From: Piscinibacter gummiphilus
GTDB taxonomy: Bacteria; Pseudomonadota; Gammaproteobacteria; Burkholderiales; Burkholderiaceae_C
Length of the DNA stretch: 64,000 bases
Direction of reading: 5' to 3'
Assembly: GCF_002116905.1 (NCBI RefSeq)
Contig: NZ_CP015118.1
Location: 5,084,001 to 5,148,000 of the forward strand
Part shown: positions 31,278 to 39,574 of the stretch, piece by piece
Position numbering within the stretch: position 1 is the first letter of the stretch
Layout of the letters: each line of letters begins with the position of its first letter
Notes under the pieces: generated by a model
Seen by the model: only the letters and a program-made list of their open reading frames with translations
Database searches by the model: none
What the model was told of the DNA's origin: nothing
Made by a program: the position numbers and the translations under genes

Positions 31278-32351
31278 ATGGACAGGGCTCATGCGGCCAT
31301 CTCGCTCACCAACGACGAGGCCGTCGTGCATGTGATCGGCAAGCTCACCGACTCGGCGTTCGCCTTCGTCGGCAGCACCAGCCAGGCGCTCGGCGACACC
31401 GGCGTGCCGCAGACGGTGATCCTGCTCCAGGATCCCCCGAACCGGTCGCTTCTGGCCAAGTTCCACCCCGCCGTGCGGCTCGAACTGCTGCCGGCCGGCA
31501 TCGGTCCCGTGCGGCGTTTCCTCGCGGGGGTCAAGGTGCTGTGCCACGAGGCCAGCGCCCGGCCCGTCGCGGCGATCCACCTCCACGGCGTGGTGCCGTC
31601 GCTCACGGCGGTGTACGCCGCGTGGTTCTGCGGCCTGTCGCCCAAGCTGTTCCTGCTGCCCCACGGCTCGCGCCTGCAGTGGCTCGTGCGCAAGGCCGCC
31701 GCGGCGGTCCGCCGCCCGAGGGCCGTGTCGCCACCCCACGCCGAAACGCCGACCCACACCGCGGCCGACGACGTGGCCAAGGTGATCCGGCTCGTCGAAC
31801 ATCCTGTCGACGCGCAATTCTTCGGCCATGACCGCCACGAGTCGCGCCGTCCGCTGATCGTGGCGGGCAGTGCCTCCGTGGACCCGGTGGGTGCCGCGCA
31901 GTTCGCGCAGATGGCCGTGCTGCTGGGCGAGGACGCCACGGCGCTCAGCTTCAACTGGGTGGGCCGCGTCGACAACGAATCGCGCGCGCGCCTGAAGGCC
32001 GCGAACGTGGGCATCTTCGACGAGGACGATCCGGCGGCGCGTGCCGCGAGGCTCGCCGGCGCGTGGATGTACGTCGCCTACGCCGGCACCTCCGACTTCC
32101 CGCTGCGCCTGGCCGAGGCCATGGCCCTGGGCCTGCCCTGCGTGGCCTGGGACTCGCCGCAGGCGCGCTCGGTGCTGCGCCACGGCGAGACCGGGCTGCT
32201 GTGCAGCACCCCGAGCCAGCTGCTCGCCACCATCGCGCAGCTGATCGACTCGCCGGAGCTGCGGCACAACATGGGCCGGGCCGCGCAGGAAGAGGCCACG
32301 CGGCGCTTCCATCCGGCGAAGGTGCGGGACCTGCTGCAGACGGCGGCCTGA
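31278..32351 (+). CDS. GT4-like glycosyltransferase
   Basis: 357 residues from ATG 31278 with AAGGAG 6 nt upstream; an in-frame ATG at 31227 lacks an SD and would add 17 residues. The N-terminus is a GT-B donor-poor domain with AIHLHGVVPSLTAVYAA. The C-terminal part has FPLRLAEAMALGLPCVAWDSP and HGETGLLC, the GT4 nucleotide-sugar binding region. It probably adds a sugar early in the repeat unit. It is separated by 44 bp from the response-regulator gene. Confidence 0.78.
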   Translation: MDRAHAAISLTNDEAVVHVIGKLTDSAFAFVGSTSQALGDTGVPQTVILLQDPPNRSLLAKFHPAVRLELLPAGIGPVRRFLAGVKVLCHEASARPVAAIHLHGVVPSLTAVYAAWFCGLSPKLFLLPHGSRLQWLVRKAAAAVRRPRAVSPPHAETPTHTAADDVAKVIRLVEHPVDAQFFGHDRHESRRPLIVAGSASVDPVGAAQFAQMAVLLGEDATALSFNWVGRVDNESRARLKAANVGIFDEDDPAARAARLAGAWMYVAYAGTSDFPLRLAEAMALGLPCVAWDSPQARSVLRHGETGLLCSTPSQLLATIAQLIDSPELRHNMGRAAQEEATRRFHPAKVRDLLQTAA

Positions 32352-32395
32352 GCCCCGCGGGGATGACGGGGCCGCTCCGGCCTATCATCCCTTTC

Positions 32396-33106
32396 ATGAT
32401 TCGCGTACTGCTCGTCGACGACGACCCCGAGTTGCGGACCCTGGTCAGCGACTACCTGTCCCGCTACCGCATGCAGGTCACCACCGTGTCCGACGGCGCC
32501 GGCCTGCGGCGCGCGCTGGCGGCCGCCGGATCGCCCCCGGCGTTCGACGTGCTGCTGCTCGACCTGATGCTGCCCGATGCCAACGGCCTCGACCTCTGCC
32601 GCTTCGTGCGCCAGACCTCGGCGCTGCCCATCGTGATGCTCACCGCCCAGGGCGATCCGGCCAGCCGCGTCGTGGGCCTCGAGCTCGGCGCCGACGACTA
32701 CCTCCCCAAACCCTTCGAGCCGCGCGAACTCGTCGCCCGCATCAACGCCGTGCTGCGGCGCACGGGCGGCACCGCGGCCGCCGCGCCGGCCGCCGAGGCC
32801 GCGGTGCTGCGCTTCAACGGCTGGACCTTCGACCGTGTGCGCCGGCAGCTGACCTCGCCCGACCAGGTGGTGCTCGCGCTGTCGTCGGCCGAGTTCCGCC
32901 TGCTCTCGGCCTTCGTCGACCACCCGCGCCGCGTGCTGAGCCGCGAGCGCCTGCTGGAACTCACCCGCACGCCGGGCGCCGACATCACCGACCGCGCGAT
33001 CGACCTCGCCATCTCGCGCCTGCGGCAGAAGCTCGCCGACCCGTCGCTGATCCGCACGGTGCGTGGCGAAGGCTATGCGTTCGAGATCGACCCGCCCGCG
33101 GCATGA
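32396..33106 (+). CDS. OmpR-family response regulator
   Basis: 236 residues. The receiver has D8-D9-D10, the phospho-acceptor D56 in LLLDLMLP and K105 in LPKPF. The C-terminal winged helix (about 140-232) has FRLLSAFVDHPRRVLSRERLL and DLAISRLRQKL, then RTVRGEGYAF. It is an ordinary DNA-binding transcription factor, not a sigma-54 activator, so it cannot by itself drive the RpoN promoters of the EPS locus. The cognate kinase starts 1 bp after its stop. Confidence 0.95.
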   Translation: MIRVLLVDDDPELRTLVSDYLSRYRMQVTTVSDGAGLRRALAAAGSPPAFDVLLLDLMLPDANGLDLCRFVRQTSALPIVMLTAQGDPASRVVGLELGADDYLPKPFEPRELVARINAVLRRTGGTAAAAPAAEAAVLRFNGWTFDRVRRQLTSPDQVVLALSSAEFRLLSAFVDHPRRVLSRERLLELTRTPGADITDRAIDLAISRLRQKLADPSLIRTVRGEGYAFEIDPPAA

Positions 33107-33107
33107 C

Positions 33108-34280
33108 ATGAAGCGCTGGTTCGGCGACACCCTGTTCAGGCGCCTCTTCGTGCTGATGTGGGTGGCGCTCGTCGCGAGCCACCTGCTCGGCTACACCGCG
33201 GCCCACCAGGGCGCACCCGCCGGCGTGCGCGGCGCGGGGATGCCGCCACCGATGCCGTCGCTGCCGCCGATGGGCGGGCCGCCGCATCCCGGGCCGGCGC
33301 CCGGCATGGACCGAGGCCCACCGCCACAAGGCCCCCACGGCCCGCGCCCGTCGCCCACGCTGTGGCTCGACTACCTCGTGCGCGCGCTCGCCATCGCCGC
33401 GTTCGCCGCCTGGGGCGCGCGCTGGCTGTCGGCGCCCATCCGAAGGCTCGGCACCGCGTCGCGGCAACTCGCCGAATCGCTGCGGCTCGGGCGCCCGCCG
33501 GCGCCGCTCGACGAGACCCGTGGCACGGTCGAGGTCCGCGAGACGGCCCACGTCTTCAACACGATGGCCTCGCAGCTCCAGGACCAGTTCGCGGCCCAGC
33601 AGTTGCTGATGGCCGCGATCTCGCACGACCTGCGCACGCCGCTCGCGCGCCTGCGGCTGCGGGTCGAGCAGATGCCGCCGGGGGACCTCGCCGACCGGTG
33701 CGTCGCCGACATCCGCGAGATGGACACGCTGGTCGACGGCGCGCTGTCGCTGCTGCGCGAGCAGCACGACCCGTCGGCCCGCACCCGCGTCGACCTCGTG
33801 TCGCTGCTGCAGGCCCTGGCCGACGACGAGGCCGAGCAGGGGCACGCCGTGACCTTCGAGGGCGGGCCCGCGGTGGTCGAGGGCCAGCCGGCCGCGCTGA
33901 AGCGGCTGTTCGGCAACCTCGTGGGCAACGCGGTCCGCCACGGCGGCTCGGCCGACGTGCAGCTCGCGGTGGCCGGACACGAGGTGCGGGTCACCGTCGA
34001 CGACCACGGCCCGGGCATCCCGGCCGACCGGCTCGACGCCGTGTTCCACCCGTTCTACCGGCTCGACACGCCGGGCGCGGCCCCGGGCGCCGGGCTCGGC
34101 CTGCACATCGCACGCGATCTCGCACGCCAGCATGGCGGCACCGTCGCGCTGGCCAATCGCCCGGAGGGCGGGCTGCGGGCCACCGTGACGCTGACCCTCG
34201 CGTCCGACGCAACCTTGTCCGCGAGGACACAAACCAGCGAAACGCAGGACACAGCCGATCCGCACACTGGCGCCGTCTGA
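33108..34280 (+). CDS. EnvZ-like sensor histidine kinase with Pro/Met/Gly-rich sensor loop
   Basis: 390 residues. TM1 about 10-30, TM2 about 88-105, then HAMP, HisKA with H173 in SHDLRTP, and HATPase with NLVGNAVRHGG, DDHGPGIP and GLGLHIA. The loop between the spans (about 34-83) is almost only Pro, Gly, Met, His and Arg, so it is unlikely to fold as a PAS or Cache domain. It could bind a metal ion or a surface. It pairs with the OmpR-type regulator upstream. Confidence 0.93.
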   Translation: MKRWFGDTLFRRLFVLMWVALVASHLLGYTAAHQGAPAGVRGAGMPPPMPSLPPMGGPPHPGPAPGMDRGPPPQGPHGPRPSPTLWLDYLVRALAIAAFAAWGARWLSAPIRRLGTASRQLAESLRLGRPPAPLDETRGTVEVRETAHVFNTMASQLQDQFAAQQLLMAAISHDLRTPLARLRLRVEQMPPGDLADRCVADIREMDTLVDGALSLLREQHDPSARTRVDLVSLLQALADDEAEQGHAVTFEGGPAVVEGQPAALKRLFGNLVGNAVRHGGSADVQLAVAGHEVRVTVDDHGPGIPADRLDAVFHPFYRLDTPGAAPGAGLGLHIARDLARQHGGTVALANRPEGGLRATVTLTLASDATLSARTQTSETQDTADPHTGAV

Positions 34281-34297
34281 AACACGGAGGCGGCGAG

Positions 34298-35155
34298 ATG
34301 CCCAATGAATCCCACGACCACGGCCTGTCCCATGACCTGAACACGCTGGCCGGGCCGTTCGCACGGCGCCGCGCGCTGCTGTGGCTCGCCGGCGCGACCG
34401 CACTGCCCCTCCTCGCGTGCGGCGGCGGCGGCGACGACGAGGCCGGCAGCAGCACCACGGGCTCGTCGTCCACCGGCTCCACCGGGAGCGGCTCGTCGTC
34501 CAGCGGCACCTGCTCGGTGATCCCCGAGGAGACGGCCGGCCCCTACCCTGGCGACGGCTCCAACACGAACGGCAGCGGCATCGCCAACGCCCTCGCGCTG
34601 TCGGGCATCGTGCGCAGCGACATCCGCCCGAGCTTCGCGGGCGCCACCGGCGTCGCCGCGGGCGTGCCGCTGATCGTGAACCTGCGCCTCGTCAACACGA
34701 ACAACAGCTGCGCCGACCTGTCGGGCTACGCGATCTACCTGTGGCACTGCGACCGCGAGGGGCGCTACTCGATGTACTCGTCGGGCGTGACCGCCGAGAA
34801 CTACCTGCGCGGCGTGCAGGCCACCGACAGCGCGGGCGAGGCCACGTTCACGACGATCTTCCCCGGCTGCTACTCGGGCCGCATGCCGCACATCCACTTC
34901 GAGGTGTTCCGCAGCACGGCGACCGCCACCAGTTCGGTCAACAAGCTGCGCACCTCGCAGCTCGCGTTCCCGGACGCGGTGTGCGACGCCGTCTACGCCA
35001 CCACCGGCTACACGGCGAGCGTGTCCAACTACTCGCGCATCACCTTCGCCACCGACAACGTGTTCAGCGACGGCGTGACACTTCAGGTGGCCGAGGTGTC
35101 GGGCAGCGTGGACACGGGCTACATCGCGGCGCTGACCGTGGGCATCGCGGTCTGA
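34298..35155 (+). CDS. Secreted intradiol dioxygenase-like protein
   Basis: 285 residues from ATG 34298 (GGAGG 7 nt upstream). The N-terminus has twin Arg (RRR) then a hydrophobic segment ending LLAC and a Gly/Ser-rich linker, so it is a Tat-dependent lipoprotein or anchored protein. The C-terminal domain resembles catechol intradiol dioxygenases: EETAGPYPGDGS, SGYAIYLWHCDREGRYSMY and MPHIHFEVF, with the Tyr and two His that bind non-haem Fe(III). Exported intradiol dioxygenase-like proteins are common in soil bacteria; substrate unknown. Its stop is 17 bp before ureG. Confidence 0.85.
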   Translation: MPNESHDHGLSHDLNTLAGPFARRRALLWLAGATALPLLACGGGGDDEAGSSTTGSSSTGSTGSGSSSSGTCSVIPEETAGPYPGDGSNTNGSGIANALALSGIVRSDIRPSFAGATGVAAGVPLIVNLRLVNTNNSCADLSGYAIYLWHCDREGRYSMYSSGVTAENYLRGVQATDSAGEATFTTIFPGCYSGRMPHIHFEVFRSTATATSSVNKLRTSQLAFPDAVCDAVYATTGYTASVSNYSRITFATDNVFSDGVTLQVAEVSGSVDTGYIAALTVGIAV

Positions 35156-35172
35156 GCCGTATCATCGGGGGC

Positions 35173-35826
35173 ATGAGCCCCCTGCACACGATCCCCCGCC
35201 GCACCAAGAAACTGCCGCCGCTGCGAGTCGGCGTCGGCGGCCCCGTCGGTTCCGGCAAGACCACCCTCGTCGAGATGCTGTGCAAGACCATGCGCACGCA
35301 GTACGACCTCGTGGTGGTCACGAACGACATCTACACGAAGGAAGACCAGCGCCTGCTCACCGTGGCCGGCGCGCTGGAGGCCGAGCGCATCGTCGGCGTG
35401 GAGACGGGCGGCTGTCCGCACACCGCGATCCGCGAGGACGCCTCCATCAACCTCGAGGCGGTGGACCGCATGCTCGAGAAGTTCCCCGATGCCGACATCG
35501 TGTTCATCGAGTCCGGCGGCGACAACCTCGCGGCCACGTTCAGCCCCGAGCTGAGCGACCTGACGATCTACGTGATCGACGTGGCGGCCGGCGAGAAGAT
35601 CCCGCGCAAGGGCGGGCCCGGCATCACGAAGAGCGACCTCTTCGTCATCAACAAGACCGACCTCGCGCCCTACGTGGGCGCCGACCTCGACGTGATGGCG
35701 GCGGACACCACGCGCATGCGCACCAACGCGCAGGGGCTGAAGCCGTTCGTGATGACGAACCTGAAGACACACGCCGGGCTGGCCGACGTGATCGCGTTCA
35801 TCGAGAAAAAAGGCCTTCTCAAATGA
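35173..35826 (+). CDS. ureG: Urease accessory GTPase UreG
   Basis: 217 residues from ATG 35173. P-loop GPVGSGKTTL, GGCPHTAIREDASIN with the nickel-binding CPH motif, VFIESGGDNLAA and VINKTDLAPYVG are all intact. UreG hydrolyses GTP to drive nickel insertion by the UreD/F/G complex. It is 25.7 kb from ureF, 17 bp downstream of the dioxygenase gene, so it may be transcribed with the EPS two-component operon. A repeat and the convergent sppA follow. Confidence 0.97.
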   Translation: MSPLHTIPRRTKKLPPLRVGVGGPVGSGKTTLVEMLCKTMRTQYDLVVVTNDIYTKEDQRLLTVAGALEAERIVGVETGGCPHTAIREDASINLEAVDRMLEKFPDADIVFIESGGDNLAATFSPELSDLTIYVIDVAAGEKIPRKGGPGITKSDLFVINKTDLAPYVGADLDVMAADTTRMRTNAQGLKPFVMTNLKTHAGLADVIAFIEKKGLLK

Positions 35827-35827
35827 C

Positions 35828-35891
35828 GTCATCCCGGCGGAGGCCGGGACCCTGGGCGGATGCCGAAGGTCCCGGCCTTCGCCGGGATGAC
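35828..35891. repeat. REP-like inverted repeat between convergent ureG and sppA
   Basis: 24-bp arms 35828-35851 and 35868-35891, complementary at 23 of 24 positions, with a 16-bp spacer. It is the same family as 21307-21377 and 42868-43026. It begins 2 bp after the ureG stop and ends 18 bp before the sppA stop, a good site for a bidirectional terminator. Confidence 0.85.
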
Positions 35892-35908
35892 AGTGTTGTT
35901 GTGGCGGT

Positions 35909-36913
35909 TCAGTGGATGGAGCCCACGCTCCGCAGCGCCTTCACCGCCCCCGCCCCCACCGACGCCCCGAAGCGCTTGGCCAGCCGTTCGGCCACGTTCT
36001 CCTTCGGGGTGTAGTCGATGATCTCGGCGGCCTGCACCACCTCGCGGGCCACGTAGTCGAGGCTGCCCAGGTGATCGGCCAGGCCCATCGCGATGGCCTG
36101 CTCGCCGTTCCAGTACAGGCCCGAGAACGTGTCGGGGCCCACCTTCAGGCGCGGGCCGCGGCCCTGCTTCACCACGTCGATGAACTGCTGGTGGATCTGG
36201 TCGAGCATCACCTGCGTGTAGGCGCGCTGCTTCTCGGTCATGGGCGAGAACGGGTCGCCGATGCCCTTGTTCTCGCCCGCGGTCAGCATGCGCCGCTCGA
36301 CGCCGAGCTTCTCCATCGTGCCGGTGAAGCCGAAGCCGTCCATCAGCACGCCGATGGAGCCGACGATGCTCGCCTTGTCGGTGTAGATCTCGTCGGCGGC
36401 CACCGCGATGTAGTACGCACCGGAGGCACAGGCCTCCTCGATCACGGCGTACACCTTCTTCTTGTGCAGGGCCTTCAGGCGCTGGATCTCGTCGTTGATC
36501 AGGCCGGCCTGCACCGGGCTGCCGCCGGGCGAGTTGAAGCGCAGCACCACGGCCTGCGCGCCCTCGTCCTCGAACGCGGCCCGCAGCGCGGCCACGACGT
36601 TCTCGGCGCTGGCCTCGCCGTCGGGCGAGATCTCGCCGCGCACCTCGACCAGGGCCGTGTGCGGGCCGCTGGGGGCCGACGTGGTGTTGCGCGCGGCGAA
36701 CGAGGCCCACACGACCAGCGCGATCAGCAGCAGCCACGACAGCCGGAAGAACACGCGCCAGCGGCGTTCGCTGCGGCGGTCCTTCATGTAGTCGCGGGCG
36801 AACTGTTCCAGCGCGCCGGCCCAGGCGGGCGGCGGGGCCACGGCGGGCGCGGCGGGCGCGGCGAAGGAGGACGGCGGGGACGCCGGGGTGGTGATCTCGT
36901 CTTGCGGATTCAT
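35909..36913 (-). CDS. sppA: Signal peptide peptidase SppA (S49 protease)
   Basis: 334 residues, short-form SppA. One membrane span (about 55-72) then the S49 domain: LRFNSPGGSPVQAGL, the nucleophile Ser in ACASGAYY, and the Lys in YTDKASIVGSIGVLMDGFGF. It degrades signal peptides left in the inner membrane. It is 9 bp downstream of the Rieske gene in a minus-strand cluster with the HAD phosphatase and rluC. Confidence 0.93.
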   Translation of the reverse strand: MNPQDEITTPASPPSSFAAPAAPAVAPPPAWAGALEQFARDYMKDRRSERRWRVFFRLSWLLLIALVVWASFAARNTTSAPSGPHTALVEVRGEISPDGEASAENVVAALRAAFEDEGAQAVVLRFNSPGGSPVQAGLINDEIQRLKALHKKKVYAVIEEACASGAYYIAVAADEIYTDKASIVGSIGVLMDGFGFTGTMEKLGVERRMLTAGENKGIGDPFSPMTEKQRAYTQVMLDQIHQQFIDVVKQGRGPRLKVGPDTFSGLYWNGEQAIAMGLADHLGSLDYVAREVVQAAEIIDYTPKENVAERLAKRFGASVGAGAVKALRSVGSIH

Positions 36914-36922
36914 GGGGATCTT

Positions 36923-37336
36923 TCAGCTGCCCGCCGCGGAAGGTGCGCCGGGCTCGTCGAACACCACGGGACGGGTGTCCCGGGAAGGATACCAATACAC
37001 GCCACCGTCCCGCTCCTCGACCTTGAGCGCGGTCAGGCTTCCGCGGCCGCACGGGCCGCCGGCGCAGCGGCCGGTGCGGGGCTCGTACTCGGCGCCGTGG
37101 ATCGAGCAGACGATGAACTCGCGGTCCTGGTCGAGGAACTCGCCCTCCTGCCAGTCCATCTCGGCGGGCACGTGCACGCAGCGGTTCAGGTAGGCCACCA
37201 CCTTGCCGTCGAAGCGCAGCGCGAAGGCCCGCGCGGGCTGGCGCCACTGAAGCACGTCGAACACGAAGGCCTTGCCCCGGTCGGCCAGGTCGGCCGCGGG
37301 GCACAGGTACACGGCGTCGTCGCCGGTGTCAGGCAT
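36923..37336 (-). CDS. Rieske [2Fe-2S] domain protein
   Basis: 137 residues from ATG 37336 (MPDTGDDAV); an upstream ATG at 37354 is less likely. Both Rieske boxes are present: NRCVHVP (Cys-x-His) and CSIHGAEYEPRTGRCAGGPC. Small soluble Rieske proteins of this kind lie next to sppA and the HAD phosphatase in many Burkholderiales; their electron partner is unknown. The start overlaps the HAD stop by 8 bp. Confidence 0.9.
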   Translation of the reverse strand: MPDTGDDAVYLCPAADLADRGKAFVFDVLQWRQPARAFALRFDGKVVAYLNRCVHVPAEMDWQEGEFLDQDREFIVCSIHGAEYEPRTGRCAGGPCGRGSLTALKVEERDGGVYWYPSRDTRPVVFDEPGAPSAAGS

Positions 37337-37991
37337 GTTCGGCGAGCCAGGCATTCAGGTCGGCGACCGAGTGCGCCACGTGCAGCGTGGGGTAGGCATC
37401 GAAGGCGGCCGGCTCGTGGGCACCGTAGCTGACGCCGATGGCGGCGGTGCCGGCGTTCTGGGCCATCAGCAGGTCATGGGTGGTGTCGCCGATCATCAGC
37501 GTGCGCTCGGGCTCCACGCCGAAGTGGTCCATCAGCTCGAGCAGCATCTGCGGGTGCGGCTTGGACGCGGTTTCATCGGCCGTGCGGCTGCCGTCGAAGA
37601 CGCCGCGCAGCTCGACGGTCTCGAGCGCCTCGTCGAGCCCCCGGCGCGACTTGCCCGTGGCCACGGTGAGCCAGTGCCCGCGCGCCTTGAGCGCCTGCAG
37701 CATGGCCACCGTGCCCTCGAACAGCACGATCTCGTGCTGGCGGGCGAAGTAGTGCTTGCGGTAGCGGTCGCCCAGCTCCGGGTAGCGCTCGCGGGGCAGG
37801 CCGGGCGCGGCGTGCTGCAGGGCCTCGACGAGGCCCATGCCGATCACGTAGCTCGCGTCGCGGTCGCTCGGCACCGGCACGCCGAGGTCGGCGCAGGCGG
37901 ACTGGATGCAGCGCGCGATCAGGGCGGTGGAGTCGAACAGGGTGCCGTCCCAGTCGAAGGCGATGAGGTCGAACCGGCGGGGTCGTGTCAT
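37329..37991 (-). CDS. HAD-superfamily hydrolase (phosphoglycolate phosphatase-like)
   Basis: 220 residues from ATG 37991. Motif I is DWDGTLFDST, motif II TVATGKS, motif III K in ASKPHP, and motif IV MIGDTTHD. The helical cap after motif I is the C1 type of Gph/PGMB-like phosphatases. The substrate cannot be told from sequence. The start overlaps the rluC stop (ATGA), a layout kept in Burkholderiales. Confidence 0.92.
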   Translation of the reverse strand: MTRPRRFDLIAFDWDGTLFDSTALIARCIQSACADLGVPVPSDRDASYVIGMGLVEALQHAAPGLPRERYPELGDRYRKHYFARQHEIVLFEGTVAMLQALKARGHWLTVATGKSRRGLDEALETVELRGVFDGSRTADETASKPHPQMLLELMDHFGVEPERTLMIGDTTHDLLMAQNAGTAAIGVSYGAHEPAAFDAYPTLHVAHSVADLNAWLAEHA

Positions 37992-38989
37992 TTCGAGAGC
38001 GCTTCCACGAGTTTCTGGCATTCAGGGGGCAAGGGTGCCGCCAGTTCGATCGTCTCGCCCGTGGAGGGGTGATCGAAGCGGAGGCGGCGGGCGTGCAGGA
38101 ACATGCGGTCGAACCGGTGGCCCGGCACGGCCTCGCCCTTGCCCAGGGCCTTGTTGATGGCGAAGTCGCCGTATTTCTCGTCACCGGCGATGGGATGGCC
38201 CTCGTGGGCCAGGTGCACGCGGATCTGGTGGGTGCGGCCGGTCTTGATGGTCACGTCGAGCAGCGCGAAGTCCGTGAACTGCGTCACGACCTTGACCAGC
38301 GTGATGGACCGGCGACCGTCGTCGTGGTCGGCGTCCACCGTGCGCACGCGGCGTTCGCCCTCGGCGGTCAGGAACTTGTGCAGCGGCACGTCGATCACCT
38401 TGCGGGACACGGGCCAGGTGCCGTTGACCAGTGCGGCGTAGGTCTTGCCGGTCTCGCGGCTGCGGAACTGCTCCTGCAGGGCGACGAGCGCCGACCGCCG
38501 CTTGGCGATCAACAGCAGGCCCGAGGTTTCCTTGTCGAGCCGGTGCACGAGTTCCAGGAACTTCGCCTGCGGGCGGGCCCGGCGCAGCTGCTCGATCACC
38601 CCGGAGCTGACCCCGCTGCCGCCGTGCACGGCCACGCCGGCCGGCTTGTTCACGGCCATCAGGTGGTCGTCCTCGAAGACGATGGGGAATTCACGGGCGG
38701 GGGCTTTCGGGGCCTCGTCGCGCTCGGCCACCCGGACCGGCGGCACCCGCACCTGGTCGCCCAGGGCGAGCCGCGTGTCGGCCGCCGCACGGCCCTTGTT
38801 CACGCGCACCTCGCCCGAACGGATCACGCGGTAGACGTGCGTCTTGGGCACGCCCTTCAGCAGCTTCAGCAGGAAATTGTCGAGGCGCTGCCCCTCGGAA
38901 CCCTCGTCCACGACGACGTTCAGCACGGCCGGGCGGGCGCTTGTGGGGGGCGCCGTTTTGGCCTCTATAATGCGATGCACCACGTTCAC
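37988..38989 (-). CDS. rluC: 23S rRNA pseudouridine synthase RluC
   Basis: 333 residues from GTG 38989. An S4 domain (about 40-100) with GEVRVNKGR and RVPPVRVAERDE, then the catalytic HRLDKETSGLLLIAK box, VKTGRTHQIRVHLA (seen as TIKTGRTHQIR) and a C-terminal LHARRLRFDHP. RluC modifies 23S rRNA U955, U2504 and U2580 in E. coli. The start is uncertain: several in-frame GTG codons lie nearby, and no strong SD is seen. It is divergent from rne, as in E. coli. Confidence 0.92.
   Translation of the reverse strand: MNVVHRIIEAKTAPPTSARPAVLNVVVDEGSEGQRLDNFLLKLLKGVPKTHVYRVIRSGEVRVNKGRAAADTRLALGDQVRVPPVRVAERDEAPKAPAREFPIVFEDDHLMAVNKPAGVAVHGGSGVSSGVIEQLRRARPQAKFLELVHRLDKETSGLLLIAKRRSALVALQEQFRSRETGKTYAALVNGTWPVSRKVIDVPLHKFLTAEGERRVRTVDADHDDGRRSITLVKVVTQFTDFALLDVTIKTGRTHQIRVHLAHEGHPIAGDEKYGDFAINKALGKGEAVPGHRFDRMFLHARRLRFDHPSTGETIELAAPLPPECQKLVEALSK
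38941..38971 (+). promoter_or_regulatory. Promoter of rne
   Basis: A perfect -10 hexamer TATAAT at 38966-38971, with TTGTGG (-35-like) at 38941-38946 and a 19-bp spacer. Transcription would begin near 38979, about 600 nt before the rne start. It lies over the 5' end of the divergent rluC. Confidence 0.55.
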
Positions 38990-39574
38990 GTCGTAAGTGT
39001 TTGATTTTCCAGAGTTTAACGTCGCACCTGCGGCGTGACGCGGCGGCCGGCAGTATTCCGGCCACAAGGTGATGCAACGTGCCCGGCGCGCGACAGGCCC
39101 TGTCCCCATGTGACAGGGCGGCGCGAGGCCCGGCATGGCAGAGAAACAAGAACGAACCCCTGCAAAAAGGTTTCCAAGGCGGTAGACGAAGAACCAGAGG
39201 GACGGCGCCGAAAACAGCGGCTGCGCCCCTCGGCAATACGGTCTCGATGTCTTCCGTCCGCGTCCAGTGAATGAAGCGGATGAAGTTCCCGGCCCCCACC
39301 CCCTCCTGCCTCGCGCGTCGCCGACGTGCTGGCGGCGCCGTGGATGGCCCAGGAGCCGCACCGATGCGGCCCGCTTCGACCTCCACCACGCATGCGCCAA
39401 CGCTGCCCGAGCGGCCGATCGACTGATCGGCATCCCACGTTCAGACAGTCCAGGGCGATTCCTTCCGGTTCAGCAACGTTTCTCGTGCATCGATCCGCCG
39501 CCCCCGATTGACGTCGGAGGCGGCATGTTGATGGATGCCATGGCCCGTTCCACGGGCGTGGCGAAGGAGTGCAC
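38979..39574 (+). other. Long 5' leader of rne
   Basis: A 596-bp stretch between the predicted rne promoter and its SD (AAGGAG at 39564-39569) in which no gene can be supported. Codon use and homology do not suggest a protein on either strand. In E. coli the 361-nt rne leader folds into stems that RNase E cuts to control its own mRNA; the same role is inferred here from position. The leader is AT-richer than the genes around it in parts. Confidence 0.6.

Noticed and set aside
9585..34280. A PEP-CTERM/exosortase EPS locus, suggested by EpsF/EpsG
   Set aside because: No exosortase, PEP-CTERM protein or PrsK/PrsR kinase-activator pair is seen in the window.
32396..34280. The two-component pair as activator of the sigma-54 promoters
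   Set aside because: The regulator is OmpR-type with a winged helix and lacks the AAA+ GAFTGA domain needed for sigma-54.
9427..35172. The EPS block as a recent genomic island
   Set aside because: No integrase, transposase, tRNA or direct repeats at the borders, and base composition appears like that of the flanks.
38990..39574. Short open frames in the rne leader as small proteins
   Set aside because: No SD, no family motif, and the region fits a non-coding leader.
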